A program made the translations under genes and the position numbers. The notes beneath the pieces are model-generated. The model worked only from the letters and a program-made list of their open reading frames with translations, searched no databases and was not told the DNA's origin. This document shows, piece by piece, positions 7,210 through 15,610 of a stretch of 32,536 nt of DNA (position 1 is its first letter; each line of letters begins with the position of its first letter). The stretch comes from Microcaldota archaeon (GTDB taxonomy: Archaea > Micrarchaeota > Micrarchaeia > Micrarchaeales > Micrarchaeaceae): contig JAJZMY010000032.1 in the NCBI GenBank assembly GCA_021848125.1, positions 1 through 32,536 of the forward strand, read 5' to 3'.

Positions 7210-7312
7210 GCAGGAGTAGCAAAGTCTGGTTTGGTGTATGCCACAGAAAAATGCGCAGGACTTAAGATCCTGTGGCTTAGCGCCTTCGTGAGTTCGAATC
7301 TCACCTCCTGCA
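7210..7312 (+). tRNA. tRNA-Leu (anticodon UAA) with about 17 extra nt in the D-loop
   Basis: The acceptor stem GCAGGAG/CTCCTGC, T-arm GTGAG-TTCGAAT-CTCAC, and anticodon arm CAGGA-CTTAAGA-TCCTG are all perfect. A long variable arm (GGC..GCC) marks a class II tRNA. Anticodon TAA is at 7263-7265, discriminator A at 7312, and no CCA is encoded. The D-stem GCA/TGC encloses 30 nt, where about 13 are expected, so roughly 7230-7246 is extra. The gene is 103 nt, against about 85-88 for archaeal tRNA-Leu. A TATA-like AAAATATATAAG lies about 20 nt upstream. The extra bases may be an intron or an unusual D-loop. Confidence 0.93.
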
Positions 7313-7425
7313 ACTAGGTCTATAATCTTGATATAATTAAAAAAGTATTTATAAATTAAAAACAAAATAAAAATATTTGAAATATACTTATTTTAAATGC
7401 TAAAATTACTAAATTATGTGTTATT

Positions 7426-8862
7426 ATGCCACAAGAATACGATATTATTGTTGCTGGAGCTGGAATGGCCGGTTCAATTGCCGCCGCAGTATCTGCAAAA
7501 AAAGGATTAAAAGTATTGTTAATTGATAAAAATAAACCAGAAGAGCCTGGAAAGAAAACGAACTGGGGCTGGGTATGCGGAGATGCAGTTGCGCTGTCTC
7601 ACTTGAATTTTCTAAAATCAAAAATGAATATTGATTTTGCATATCCTGAACTTGATCTGAAAGTTGATGGTGTTTATGCAATTTCACCAAATTTTGAACA
7701 CAAATATTTATTTGATGGGGAAGGGTATATATTGAATAGGCCTTTATTTGAAAAAAAATTAATTGAGACAGCAATAAAAAATGGTGCTGAGTACATAACT
7801 GAATTTAGTGTTGAGGGCCCGATAATTGAAGACAATTTCATAAAGGGGATATTTGGTAGAAATAAAAATAAGGAGCTTGAAAAAATAAATTCAAAAATTA
7901 CAATAGATGCATTGGGGATTTCAACAGTATTAAGAAGAAAATTGCCTGAAAATCCATTTATTGATAAAACAATTGAAATTGATGATCTTGAATCAACAGG
8001 AAGATTTATTTATGAATTTGATGTTGAAAAACAAGACCTGAATTTTTATGATCCTAAAAGCGCATTAATACATTTAAATCAGGAACTGGCACCAGGAGGA
8101 TACGGGTGGGTATTTCCAAAAAGCAACAATAAAGTGAATATAGGAATTGGGGTGCAAAAGAAAAGTCTTGAAATTAGAAATAAAAAATTAAATAAAAATG
8201 ACAATCTGCAAAGCTTGATGAATAATTATGTTAAATTAAATCCAGTATTTAAAAATCTTCGCATCTTCAATGAATTTAATAATGGAATCGGATACTGGTC
8301 TGTTTCAGTAAGAAGGCAGATGGAAAGCCTTGTATTTAATGGATATATGGGTGCCGGAGACAGTATGGCAATGGCAAATCCAATAAGTGCTGGAGGAATC
8401 GGCCCTGCTTTTATTGCAGGGGCATTTGCTGGCGAAAATGCTGTAGCTGCAATTCAAAATAATGACATAAGTATAAAGGGATTATGGAATTATAATATTG
8501 ATTTTAATAATGAATATGGTAAAAAAACAGCAGGCCTGGAAGTTTTTAGAATTTACCTGCAGTCACTTAACAATAATATTATTAATTATGGAATGAAAAT
8601 GTTTTTAACATTAGAGGAAGCGAAGGCATTGACTTATGGAAATATCCCTGAATTGTCTCTTGCACAGAAATTTAAATTAATTTTGCAAGGCTCATCTAAT
8701 ATCAATGCATTTTCAAATCTATTATATGCTGTTAAAAAAATGAAGGAGTTTAATAAAATTTATGAAAAATATCCAGATATTAATGAATTTGAAAAATGGA
8801 AAAGTACAGTAAAGAAAAATATGGAAGAAGTTCGTAATTATTTTAAACCGAATCCTATTTAA
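7426..8862 (+). CDS. Geranylgeranyl reductase family FAD-dependent enzyme
   Basis: A 478-residue flavoprotein. The N-terminus has the Rossmann dinucleotide motif YDIIVAGAGMAGSIAA with an acidic partner strand ending LLIDKNKP. Near residues 300-345 is the second FAD motif, GAGDSMAMANPISAGGIGPAFIAG. This layout matches archaeal digeranylgeranylglycerophospholipid reductases, which saturate the isoprenoid chains of membrane ether lipids. With an HMG-CoA reductase and a prenyl synthase in the same window, a lipid role is likely. At 478 residues it is somewhat longer than many relatives (about 390-450), with an extended helical C-terminus. Other members of the family reduce different prenyl groups, so the exact substrate is inferred. 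Confidence 0.87.
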   Translation: MPQEYDIIVAGAGMAGSIAAAVSAKKGLKVLLIDKNKPEEPGKKTNWGWVCGDAVALSHLNFLKSKMNIDFAYPELDLKVDGVYAISPNFEHKYLFDGEGYILNRPLFEKKLIETAIKNGAEYITEFSVEGPIIEDNFIKGIFGRNKNKELEKINSKITIDALGISTVLRRKLPENPFIDKTIEIDDLESTGRFIYEFDVEKQDLNFYDPKSALIHLNQELAPGGYGWVFPKSNNKVNIGIGVQKKSLEIRNKKLNKNDNLQSLMNNYVKLNPVFKNLRIFNEFNNGIGYWSVSVRRQMESLVFNGYMGAGDSMAMANPISAGGIGPAFIAGAFAGENAVAAIQNNDISIKGLWNYNIDFNNEYGKKTAGLEVFRIYLQSLNNNIINYGMKMFLTLEEAKALTYGNIPELSLAQKFKLILQGSSNINAFSNLLYAVKKMKEFNKIYEKYPDINEFEKWKSTVKKNMEEVRNYFKPNPI

Positions 8863-8896
8863 TACTTTTAGTAGTAGTATATGTTATAATTATATT

Positions 8897-8940
8897 GACT
8901 AAACTACCCACCCGCAAGCGGCATGGGCTTTCTTGTTGAG
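8897..8940 (-). other. Hairpin resembling an IS200/IS605-type element end, solo
   Basis: A GC-rich island in AT-rich sequence. On the plus strand, CCCA-C-CCGC-AA-GCGG-CA-TGGG at 8907-8927 folds into a stem with small bulges. Read on the minus strand it gives GAAAGCCCATGCC ... GGGTGGGTAGTTTAG, which resembles the right ends of TnpB-carrying IS200/IS605 elements. No TnpA or TnpB gene lies near it, so it would be a solo remnant. It sits directly before the rpoK ribosome site and could instead be a leader structure. The assignment is from pattern memory and is tentative. Confidence 0.4.
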
Positions 8941-8954
8941 ATTAGGTGATAAAA

Positions 8955-9143
8955 ATGGAAAATGAAAATTATACAAAATTTGAAAAGGCAAGAATAATTG
9001 GAGCAAGAGCCCTTCAATTAGCATATGGCGCCCCCCCATTAATAAAAACAAATGATATTTTTGATCCTTTGGCGCTTGCTGAAGTTGAATTTAAAAAAAA
9101 TTTAATTCCAATAACAATAATAAGAAGCAGGAATGAAAATTGA
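8955..9143 (+). CDS. rpoK: DNA-directed RNA polymerase subunit K (Rpo6/Rpb6 homolog)
   Basis: A 62-residue protein from ATG 8955. The upstream GGTGAT (8945-8950) is a ribosome binding site complementary to the ATCACC of an archaeal 16S 3' end, so the overlapping in-frame GTG is not the start. The sequence TKFEKARIIGARALQLAYGAP, then LALAEVEF and LIPITIIRSR, is the conserved core of Rpb6/omega. The subunit clamps the largest polymerase subunit and helps assembly. In many archaea rpoK lies in a ribosomal protein/rpoN cluster. Here it stands alone, behind an odd GC-rich hairpin. Length is normal for the family. Confidence 0.95.
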   Translation: MENENYTKFEKARIIGARALQLAYGAPPLIKTNDIFDPLALAEVEFKKNLIPITIIRSRNEN

Positions 9144-9167
9144 AATTAAAAAAAGAAAGAATGTTTT

Positions 9168-9380
9168 TTATTTTAATAATTTTCTCAAAAAAACTTTGAG
9201 TTTGTTTTCTTTTTTTCCTTCATTTCTTAATTTTAAGAGCATTTCATTTATTTCTAATCTCTTCTCTGAATTTGATAAGTTTTTATTATAAATTATATCA
9301 TCAATGTTTTCCCATGTGTTTTTTGCCAAATGATGTTTAAATTTTTTATCATTAAACATAATTTCTATTGGTTTTGACAT
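9168..9380 (-). CDS. Small hypothetical protein (70 aa)
   Basis: About 70 residues, highly charged and lysine-rich, probably helical: HHLAKNTWENIDDIIYN, then NSEKRLEINEMLLKLRNEGKK. No family is recognised. ATG 9380 is preferred to an in-frame GTG at 9389 because GTGAT just upstream looks like the ribosome site. It converges with rpoK, leaving 24 bp between the stops. TCGACGAAT at 9442-9450 lies about 60 bp upstream of the start, similar to a motif upstream of the repeat protein at 5868-6104. Confidence 0.6.
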   Translation of the reverse strand: MSKPIEIMFNDKKFKHHLAKNTWENIDDIIYNKNLSNSEKRLEINEMLLKLRNEGKKENKLKVFLRKLLK

Positions 9381-9486
9381 TTTAATCACATTGTAAAATT
9401 ATGCAGATGTGATATATATTTATTAATAGAGTATAGGACAATCGACGAATTATTGTTTTTTAGCATATTGTCTGGATTTTTGATTC

Positions 9487-10260
9487 TTATTTACCCTCTA
9501 TTTTTCTGAACATAATATCTGCAATTAAAACTAAAACAACAGCAACTATAAATACAATTAATAAGTCAAATTGGACAGGATATACTGAAATTTTTGTCAA
9601 TGATCCTCTTATTCCATCAATAGCATAAAATAATGGATCTATCTTTGAAACTATTTGCAGCCATTCTGGTGTTGAGCTTGTTATTGGAAATAATGCACCG
9701 GAAAGAAAGAAGAGAGGCATAACTAAAAAATTCATTAATACTTGAAATCCTTCTATATTGTCAACATTAGTAGCAATTATAAGACCCATTCCAACAAATG
9801 TTACAGAGGTTAGAATCATAAATATTATTGCTGTTATAATTCCAAGAAATGTTATACTTTTAATAGAAATTATTCCAAAAAGCAAAACAATAATAAGAAC
9901 AATTAGTGCCATAATTACAGATATTGTAGTACTTCCAAAAATTTTGCCAAGAACTATTCCTATTCTTGATATTGGTGCAACAAGAATTTCTTTTAGAAAT
10001 CCAAACTGTCTGTCCCATATTACATTTATACCTGCAAATAAAGAATTAAAAAGAATTGTCATCCCCATTATACCTATTGCCATAAAGCTAAGATAAGAGA
10101 TATTATTTGTCATTTTGAATGCTGCATTTAAGCCAACCCCAACTATTGCAAGCCAGATAAATGGCTGTGCAATGCTTCCGACTAATCTTGATTTTGATTT
10201 AACGAATCTCAATATTTCTCTAAGCCATATAGTATATATTGCTTTTAATAAATTTGTCAT
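9487..10260 (-). CDS. ABC-2 type transporter permease
   Basis: A 257-residue membrane protein with about six transmembrane segments. An N-terminal amphipathic stretch (AIYTIWLREILRFVKSKSR) is followed by the core pattern of ABC-2 permeases: WDRQFGFLKEILVAPISR, and later FLSGALFPITSSTPEWLQIVSKIDPLFYAIDGIRG. These proteins form the membrane channel of exporters for drugs, lipids or polysaccharides. Its start overlaps the stop of the ATPase gene by 4 bp, so the two are translated as a unit. The cargo cannot be deduced. Confidence 0.93.
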   Translation of the reverse strand: MTNLLKAIYTIWLREILRFVKSKSRLVGSIAQPFIWLAIVGVGLNAAFKMTNNISYLSFMAIGIMGMTILFNSLFAGINVIWDRQFGFLKEILVAPISRIGIVLGKIFGSTTISVIMALIVLIIVLLFGIISIKSITFLGIITAIIFMILTSVTFVGMGLIIATNVDNIEGFQVLMNFLVMPLFFLSGALFPITSSTPEWLQIVSKIDPLFYAIDGIRGSLTKISVYPVQFDLLIVFIVAVVLVLIADIMFRKIEGK

Positions 10261-11267
10261 CGTCTGCCACCAAATTTCAATTTCATTTTTTCGCTTGCAT
10301 CTGGAGTTGAATCTCTTATATTCTTTCCAGTAAGACTTATGAATACATCTTCTAAAGTGTGTTGTTTAAGCGCTATTGAATTTATATTTATTTTTGATTT
10401 TGCTGCCAGCTCTACGATTTTAGGAATTAGTTTTGTACCATCTTTATTAACAATTATTTCCAGCCCGGTTTTGGTTTGCTTTATTGATTTTATGAATGCT
10501 GAATTTAAAAGAATTTTCTTGAATTCCTGCTTTTTTTCAATATTTATCAGTATAATATCTCCGCCAAATGAAGATTTTAATTCTTTTGGGGTTCCTGTTT
10601 TTATAATTTTTCCATGGTCTATTATTGATACTCTATTGCATAATTCATCTGCTTCTTCTAAATAATGAGTTGTAAGTATTATTGTAATTTTTTGCTTTTC
10701 ATTCAATTTTTTTATATAATCCCATATCTTTCTTCTTGTTTGTGGATCAAGACCTATTGTTGGTTCATCTAGAAAAAGTATTTTGGGTTCATGCATAAAA
10801 CTTCTGGCAATTTCAAGTCTTCTTTTCATTCCTCCTGAAAATGATTTTACTTGTTTGTCTGCTTTATCCTCCAGTTCAACAAGTTTTAAAACATTATTAA
10901 TTATTTGTTTTTTATTTACTTTGATATTATATAATCGCGCATGAAAATCAAGATTTTCAAACGCAGTAAGATCTTCATCTAATGTTGGATCTTGAAAAAC
11001 TATTCCGATCATCTGCCTTATAATATTTTTATTTATTATATCTTTATCAAATATCCTAACATTGCCGGATGTTAAGCTTAACATTGTTGTCAATATTAAA
11101 ATTGTAGTTGTTTTTCCAGCTCCATTTGGCCCTAAAAGACCATAAATTTCCCCTTCGTTTACTGAAAATGATATATTATTTACTGCTGTTAAATTACCAA
11201 AATTCTTTATAAGATTATTGACTTCTATTGCATAAATTTTATTTTTTGGATTTGCTTTATTAACCAT
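10257..11267 (-). CDS. ABC-2 exporter ATP-binding subunit (DrrA-like)
   Basis: A 336-residue ATPase. Walker A is GLLGPNGAGKTTT at about residues 43-55. The Q-loop is FQDPTLDEDLTAFENL. The ABC signature is SFSGGMKRRLEIARSF, Walker B is ILFLDEPTIGLDP, and the switch His is in TTHYLEEADEL. The C-terminal ~100 residues form the extra domain usual in DrrA-type ATPases, ending with LEDVFISLTGKNIRD. It is the first gene of a two-gene operon with the overlapping permease. Known relatives export daunorubicin-like drugs, lipids or other hydrophobic compounds. Confidence 0.94.
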   Translation of the reverse strand: MVNKANPKNKIYAIEVNNLIKNFGNLTAVNNISFSVNEGEIYGLLGPNGAGKTTTILILTTMLSLTSGNVRIFDKDIINKNIIRQMIGIVFQDPTLDEDLTAFENLDFHARLYNIKVNKKQIINNVLKLVELEDKADKQVKSFSGGMKRRLEIARSFMHEPKILFLDEPTIGLDPQTRRKIWDYIKKLNEKQKITIILTTHYLEEADELCNRVSIIDHGKIIKTGTPKELKSSFGGDIILINIEKKQEFKKILLNSAFIKSIKQTKTGLEIIVNKDGTKLIPKIVELAAKSKININSIALKQHTLEDVFISLTGKNIRDSTPDASEKMKLKFGGRR

Positions 11268-11370
11268 CAGACCATTTTATTAAAAGTAATAGTTTAATTT
11301 TAAACTAATTAAATTTATAAAATAAGATTATTAAATATTATTATTAAATATTTTTAAAATCTCTAAAAAA

Positions 11371-12558
11371 TTAGACTTCTAGAAATTCCCTTGCCTTTAG
11401 TATTGCCTTTTCCTTGTTTGTTTCAAGGCTTAATATCTCAAATAATTTATCAGTATTTATCAATGAAAAATCAAAATCAAGATCTTTTAGTTTTTTATTG
11501 AATAATATACCCCCCAATTCCTTTATTGGTATCTGATCAATCTTATTATCTCTTACTTCAATTATGCTTTTATCTTTATTTGGATCTGTTAATTCTTTTG
11601 CATTTATTGACAAATAGGCAGTATTTGAATATTTTATTTTTAATTTTTGAATTATTAAACTAAAATTTGACAGATTTGCAGAGCCTTTTAGATATATTTT
11701 TATGATCGGTTTTTCTTCTTTGTCCAAACTATTATCTATTTCTGATTCGCACTGCTCTAAAATTTGGCTATCATTAGCATTATCCAGTTCAATTGTTTTT
11801 ATTATAAACTTTCTTGAATTTATTTCAATAAATTCGTAACTATATTCTTTTGTGTCAAATAAAACAAAACCTTTTTTTTTCTCGGTATCATTTAGCTGGG
11901 TCAGTACAGTGCTTCCGGGAATAATTAGTTTCTTGCCATGGACATTCTCATAAAATAAATTATGCAGATGCCCGCATATATAAAGATCAAACTTGTCTGG
12001 AAGATCATTTAAATGCATAAAATTTTCATTGAATGGCAACAGTTCATATATGCTTTGGTGGAACATAAAAATATTGAACATATTCTTGATTGGCGTTGGA
12101 TTCAATTCACTTAGTTTTTGTTTAACACTATTATCAGACATTGCGCCTAAACCAAAAATAGAGATTATTTCATCATCTTTTTGGACTATTGTATATGCAC
12201 TGCTAGTATCAATAAGAAGGCCTGCAAGCGAAAGCAGTTTCATCGGGTTCTGCTTGTCTTGAGCAGTTGTTTCATGATTTCCAGGTATTGCTACTATTGG
12301 AACATTTGTAAATACTTTTGTTCCTTTTACTTCAATTACTTGCGCTTTCCAGTCTTTTTTAGATAGATCCCTAAATAAATTTATTGCTTCTGCAATAACA
12401 TCTGGCTTTGGATAATAAATATCAAAAATGTCGCCTGGGATCAGCACCATATCTGCAATTTCATTTGCAATATTCAATGCATTATATGCTTGTTTAAATG
12501 CATCCTCTCTAAATATATCATAACCTAAATGCAGATCAGACACAATAGCAATTTTCAT
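11371..12558 (-). CDS. mre11: DNA double-strand-break repair nuclease Mre11
   Basis: A 395-residue metallophosphoesterase. The phosphoesterase motifs are in order: SDLHLG (D8, H10), PGDIFD (D43), PGNHE (N94-H95), the FMFHQ histidine near 167, and ICGHLH near 195. After about residue 280 comes a capping/C-terminal region, ending with KAREFLEV. Mre11 is the nuclease of the Mre11-Rad50 complex and trims broken DNA ends. Length fits archaeal Mre11. Its partner rad50 is on the opposite strand about 5 kb away instead of adjacent. Its start overlaps the stop of the DHH phosphoesterase gene by 4 bp. HerA and NurA are not in the window. Confidence 0.92.
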   Translation of the reverse strand: MKIAIVSDLHLGYDIFREDAFKQAYNALNIANEIADMVLIPGDIFDIYYPKPDVIAEAINLFRDLSKKDWKAQVIEVKGTKVFTNVPIVAIPGNHETTAQDKQNPMKLLSLAGLLIDTSSAYTIVQKDDEIISIFGLGAMSDNSVKQKLSELNPTPIKNMFNIFMFHQSIYELLPFNENFMHLNDLPDKFDLYICGHLHNLFYENVHGKKLIIPGSTVLTQLNDTEKKKGFVLFDTKEYSYEFIEINSRKFIIKTIELDNANDSQILEQCESEIDNSLDKEEKPIIKIYLKGSANLSNFSLIIQKLKIKYSNTAYLSINAKELTDPNKDKSIIEVRDNKIDQIPIKELGGILFNKKLKDLDFDFSLINTDKLFEILSLETNKEKAILKAREFLEV

Positions 12559-13571
12559 TCAACCAATTTTTCTTTTGTTATTTTTTTATTTGTTTCAATC
12601 TTATTTAAAATTTTTTGTATAAATATATTAATAAATTCATCTTTTTTGAATTGCAGTGATCCGTATGCGCCTGCTGCGCAGGGATGCCCGCCGCCATTTC
12701 CATGTATTACATATGCAATTGATTTCATTATCTGGCCTAAATTAATATTTAGCTCTTTGTCCAATACAGGCCTTAACCTTGCTGAAAATGAAATTTCTTT
12801 ATTGCTTACTGAATAGAATAGGGCAATGTCGGCCCCTATTTTGATTGCATTGTCTGCTGCAATATTAGCATGTGCTTTTGTATCTCCAAAAAGAAATAAT
12901 ATATTATTTTTCAATATTAATGTTGACTCCAAAATCTCTTTTATTGTTCTTGCTCTCTCTTTTACATCAGAAATATGCATAAATTCATCTAATAAGGAGG
13001 GATAATCTATTTTTATTATTTTTAATAAATTGCCTATTTGAATAAATGTGTCTGCATTTGAATTTTTGAATTCAGCTGAATCAGAAATAATTCCTAGGGC
13101 AAGAAGCATTGCTAGATTTTTATCAATCTGCACATTGAATTCATTCAATAATTTATACACAATGCTTGTTGTTGATGAATAATTTTCATCGTCAAATACA
13201 AATAAATTGTCTTTTTTTATTTCTTTTGGAAAATGATGATCAATAATCAGAATGCTATTTTTAAATGTCTCGAGTTTTTCTTTTGATTCACCATATTCTC
13301 CAAAGTCATTTAAATCTAATAATATTATTAATTCAGCTGTTTCATCGAATAAATTCTTAATAGTAGGGTAATTTAATTTTTTTAGTATTGACAGGGAATT
13401 AGAAGTTATAAAATCAGGAGTTGCAATAACTGAATTTTTGAATAATAATGAGATCCCGAATGCTGAAGCAATTGAATCTGTATCACCAATTGAATGAAAG
13501 GATATTAGAGTTTTTTTATTGCTGTTATTTTTAATAAAATTTTTTAAATCCTCAAATTCCAATTTCTGCAT
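12555..13571 (-). CDS. DHH family phosphoesterase (RecJ/NrnA-like)
   Basis: A 338-residue protein with both halves of the DHH superfamily. The N-terminal catalytic motifs are SFHSIGDTDSIASA (H26, D30, D32), LLDLNDFG (D86) and IIDHH (111-113). The C-terminal DHHA1 domain ends in GNGGGHPCAAGAYG. Such enzymes hydrolyse phosphodiester bonds in short RNAs, single-stranded DNA or small nucleotides using manganese. The pairing with prefoldin beta next door is seen in many archaea. The substrate is not known. The stop overlaps mre11's start by 4 bp, and 17 bp separate it from pfdB, so pfdB-DHH-mre11 is probably one operon. Confidence 0.92.
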   Translation of the reverse strand: MQKLEFEDLKNFIKNNSNKKTLISFHSIGDTDSIASAFGISLLFKNSVIATPDFITSNSLSILKKLNYPTIKNLFDETAELIILLDLNDFGEYGESKEKLETFKNSILIIDHHFPKEIKKDNLFVFDDENYSSTTSIVYKLLNEFNVQIDKNLAMLLALGIISDSAEFKNSNADTFIQIGNLLKIIKIDYPSLLDEFMHISDVKERARTIKEILESTLILKNNILFLFGDTKAHANIAADNAIKIGADIALFYSVSNKEISFSARLRPVLDKELNINLGQIMKSIAYVIHGNGGGHPCAAGAYGSLQFKKDEFINIFIQKILNKIETNKKITKEKLVE

Positions 13572-13588
13572 ATTAACCTGAAATTAAA

Positions 13589-13939
13589 TTATTGTGTGCT
13601 GCTAGCTCCTTGTTCATTGAATATTTTTGTCAATTGTTCTCTTAATTCTTTTTCCCTTTCAATTGTTTTTTCCTGCTGCTTTGCAATTATGCTTAATCTC
13701 ATGCTTATTGATTCTTTCTTTTCTGCTATATCTGCTTTTGCTTTTTCAATTGTTGTTTCTATCATTACGCCCCCAATAATTTTATAGATTTTATTTGTTG
13801 CATTTTCTATTTCGCTTTCTGTGTCTTCGTATTCTTGCTTTTGGGCATTGAATTGCAGTTTCTGAAAGTCTAATGCCTGCAATTTCTCTTGTATGTCCTG
13901 ATATTCCTTTGATAATTTTTCTATTTCATTTTGTTCCAT
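13589..13939 (-). CDS. pfdB: Prefoldin subunit beta
   Basis: A 116-residue protein with two coiled-coil arms (residues about 1-45 and 75-110) around a short beta-hairpin centre, ATNKIYKIIGGVMIE. That centre matches the strand region of archaeal beta prefoldin. Four beta and two alpha subunits make a jellyfish-shaped chaperone that hands unfolded proteins to the thermosome. Length is standard. It is the first gene of a probable operon with the DHH phosphoesterase and mre11. Confidence 0.93.
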   Translation of the reverse strand: MEQNEIEKLSKEYQDIQEKLQALDFQKLQFNAQKQEYEDTESEIENATNKIYKIIGGVMIETTIEKAKADIAEKKESISMRLSIIAKQQEKTIEREKELREQLTKIFNEQGASSTQ

Positions 13940-14017
13940 AAAATCACATTAATATTTGATAGTTTAATATTAAATTAAACAATTATTATTTATAATATAT
14001 TATTTTATAGACTGTTG

Positions 14018-14063
14018 AATTTTGAGCTGCTGAAAATTTAAGATTTTCAACAGCCTCGAATTT
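14018..14063 (-). terminator. Long imperfect hairpin between nuoD and pfdB
   Basis: The left arm AATTTTGAGCTGCTGAAAAT (14018-14037) pairs with ATTTTCAACAGCCTCGAATTT (14043-14063) around a 5-nt loop. The stem is about 20 bp with one GU, two mismatches and a bulge. It lies about 55 bp beyond the nuoD stop and before the pfdB start, on the same strand. It could end the nuo transcript, stabilise its 3' end, or be a miniature mobile element. No T-tract of the bacterial intrinsic type is obvious. Confidence 0.5.
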
Positions 14064-14116
14064 TAATAAAATCAAAAATATTTTTAGTAAAGAGGGGCAG
14101 CTTGAAAAATAATTTA

Positions 14117-15220
14117 TTACTTATCAATTTCAGGCATTACAATATCCAAACTTCCAAGAATTGAAAACAGATCAGCAAATTTAGATCCAGTTGCCAGTTT
14201 TGGCAGCGCTGCCAGATTTGAAAATGCAGGAGACCTTAATGCAACTCTGTATGGTTTTTGAGGTGCTGGAATCATGTATATTAATCCTTCCCCTCTTGGC
14301 AGTTCTCTTTGTGTAATCACAATATCTGGTTTTGCAGGAGGGCCGATAAGCTTGATTGGCAGCCCAATAACATCTTTATTGCTTAAGCCATTATAGTAAT
14401 CAAGGCATTTTCTTATTATATATATGCTCTGGAATATTTCTTCATACCTCACTTTGTATCTGTCTAGGGAATCTCCATTTATCCTTATTGGGATTTTAAA
14501 ATTTATTTTATCATATGCATAATAAGGCTTTGATTTTCTTACATCTTCATGAATTCCTGATGCCCTTAATACTGGCCCTGAAACGCCATATGCAATTGCA
14601 ATATCTTTTGGCAAAACTCCTATGCGCTTTGTTCTCTGAATAAAAATAGAGCTGTCATCAATAATATCTTTGTATTGTGTTACTTTTGCTTCCAAATAAT
14701 CAGTCAATTTAAATGCCCTCTCAACAAAATCTTCTGGAATTTGCCTTGTCAATCCGCCAAGCCTGAAATTGACATAAAACATTCTGCTTCCTGAAATATC
14801 TTCTAATAATTTCAAGACTTCTGCCCGCTCCCTGAAAGCCCACATAAATATTGTAAACATCTGGCCAAGATCATTTAAAAACGTCCCAATCCATAGCAAA
14901 TGGCTTGCAATTCTTTGGAATTCCAGTAAAATCATTCGTATATATTGTGCTGCTTCTTTTACTTGGGTTTGCGTTGCCTGTTCAATACTTGCAACAAACA
15001 ATTCATCCCAGCCCATTGGAGCAACATAATCAATTTTTTCTAAAAACGGAGGGCTTTGCATATACATTCTATTTTCTAGAAGTTTTTCAACACCCCTATG
15101 CAAAAATCCAATTCTTGGCTCTATATTTTCTATTTTATCCCCATCAACATCAACAATTAATCTTAAAAGCCCATGTGTGCTTGGATGCATAGGCCCTATA
15201 TTAATTCTCATTATTGACAT
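14117..15220 (-). CDS. nuoD: NADH-quinone oxidoreductase-like complex I subunit D (49 kDa)
   Basis: A 367-residue protein with the NuoD start NIGPMHPSTHG, then PRIGFLHRGVEKL, a conserved RIASHLLWIG segment, and a C-terminus ending GSLDIVMPEIDK. The nickel-binding cysteine pairs of related [NiFe] hydrogenases are missing, so this is a true complex I/Fpo-type subunit. It sits with NuoB and NuoC in the quinone-binding connecting module. GGGAT precedes the ATG. It is the last gene of nuoABCD; a hairpin follows. The electron donor (NADH, F420H2 or ferredoxin) cannot be told from this subunit. Confidence 0.95.
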   Translation of the reverse strand: MSIMRINIGPMHPSTHGLLRLIVDVDGDKIENIEPRIGFLHRGVEKLLENRMYMQSPPFLEKIDYVAPMGWDELFVASIEQATQTQVKEAAQYIRMILLEFQRIASHLLWIGTFLNDLGQMFTIFMWAFRERAEVLKLLEDISGSRMFYVNFRLGGLTRQIPEDFVERAFKLTDYLEAKVTQYKDIIDDSSIFIQRTKRIGVLPKDIAIAYGVSGPVLRASGIHEDVRKSKPYYAYDKINFKIPIRINGDSLDRYKVRYEEIFQSIYIIRKCLDYYNGLSNKDVIGLPIKLIGPPAKPDIVITQRELPRGEGLIYMIPAPQKPYRVALRSPAFSNLAALPKLATGSKFADLFSILGSLDIVMPEIDK

Positions 15221-15229
15221 TTTATCCCA

Positions 15230-15610
15230 TTATTTGATTTTTTTATAATCTTTGTTCCATTCAAAGCTTTTTCTTAAAGGAAAATCAACCCCATTCCATT
15301 CATATAGCAATAATTTCTGCAGTTTTCTCTTGTTAAATTTTATTCCGAACATTTCAAAAATTTCCCTTTCATGCCAGTCTGCATTTGGAAATAATCTAAT
15401 GATCGAATCAATTTCTGGTTTGTTCGGATTTAATTTAAGTGTTATGAGTTCTTGTTCCTTTGATTCAACATTATACAAAATATAAACTAATTCCAAGTAT
15501 GTTGAATAATCATTTGCAAGAATTTTTTTTAAATAATCAAATCCCTTTGTTTTATATTTTTCTAATGTTTGAACTAATACTTCTTTCTGAATTTCCAATT
15601 TCATCACCAT
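15230..15610 (-). CDS. nuoC: Complex I subunit C (30 kDa)
   Basis: A 126-residue protein, short compared with the usual ~150-200. The conserved core is [24 protein letters not shown], followed by [17 protein letters not shown], matching the NuoC signature (HERE..DMFGI; PLRK). It supports the connecting module with NuoD and NuoB. The only in-frame starts are two ATGs at 15610 and 15604, so its first 51-59 bp must overlap the end of nuoB in another frame. It is 9 bp upstream of nuoD, consistent with tight co-translation. Confidence 0.93.
   Translation of the reverse strand: MVMKLEIQKEVLVQTLEKYKTKGFDYLKKILANDYSTYLELVYILYNVESKEQELITLKLNPNKPEIDSIIRLFPNADWHEREIFEMFGIKFNKRKLQKLLLYEWNGVDFPLRKSFEWNKDYKKIK

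Noticed and set aside
7225-7247. A standard bulge-helix-bulge intron in tRNA-Leu
   Set aside because: The segment folds, but I could not place two 3-nt bulges on opposite strands around a 4-bp helix, so I call it an insertion only.
7177-7365. A 62-codon minus-strand frame containing 'GEIRTHEG'
   Set aside because: It is the antisense reading of the tRNA-Leu gene; this translation is a common artefact over tRNAs.
9758-10333. Two plus-strand frames of 112 and 72 codons
   Set aside because: They are antisense shadows of the ABC transporter genes, which have full family motifs.
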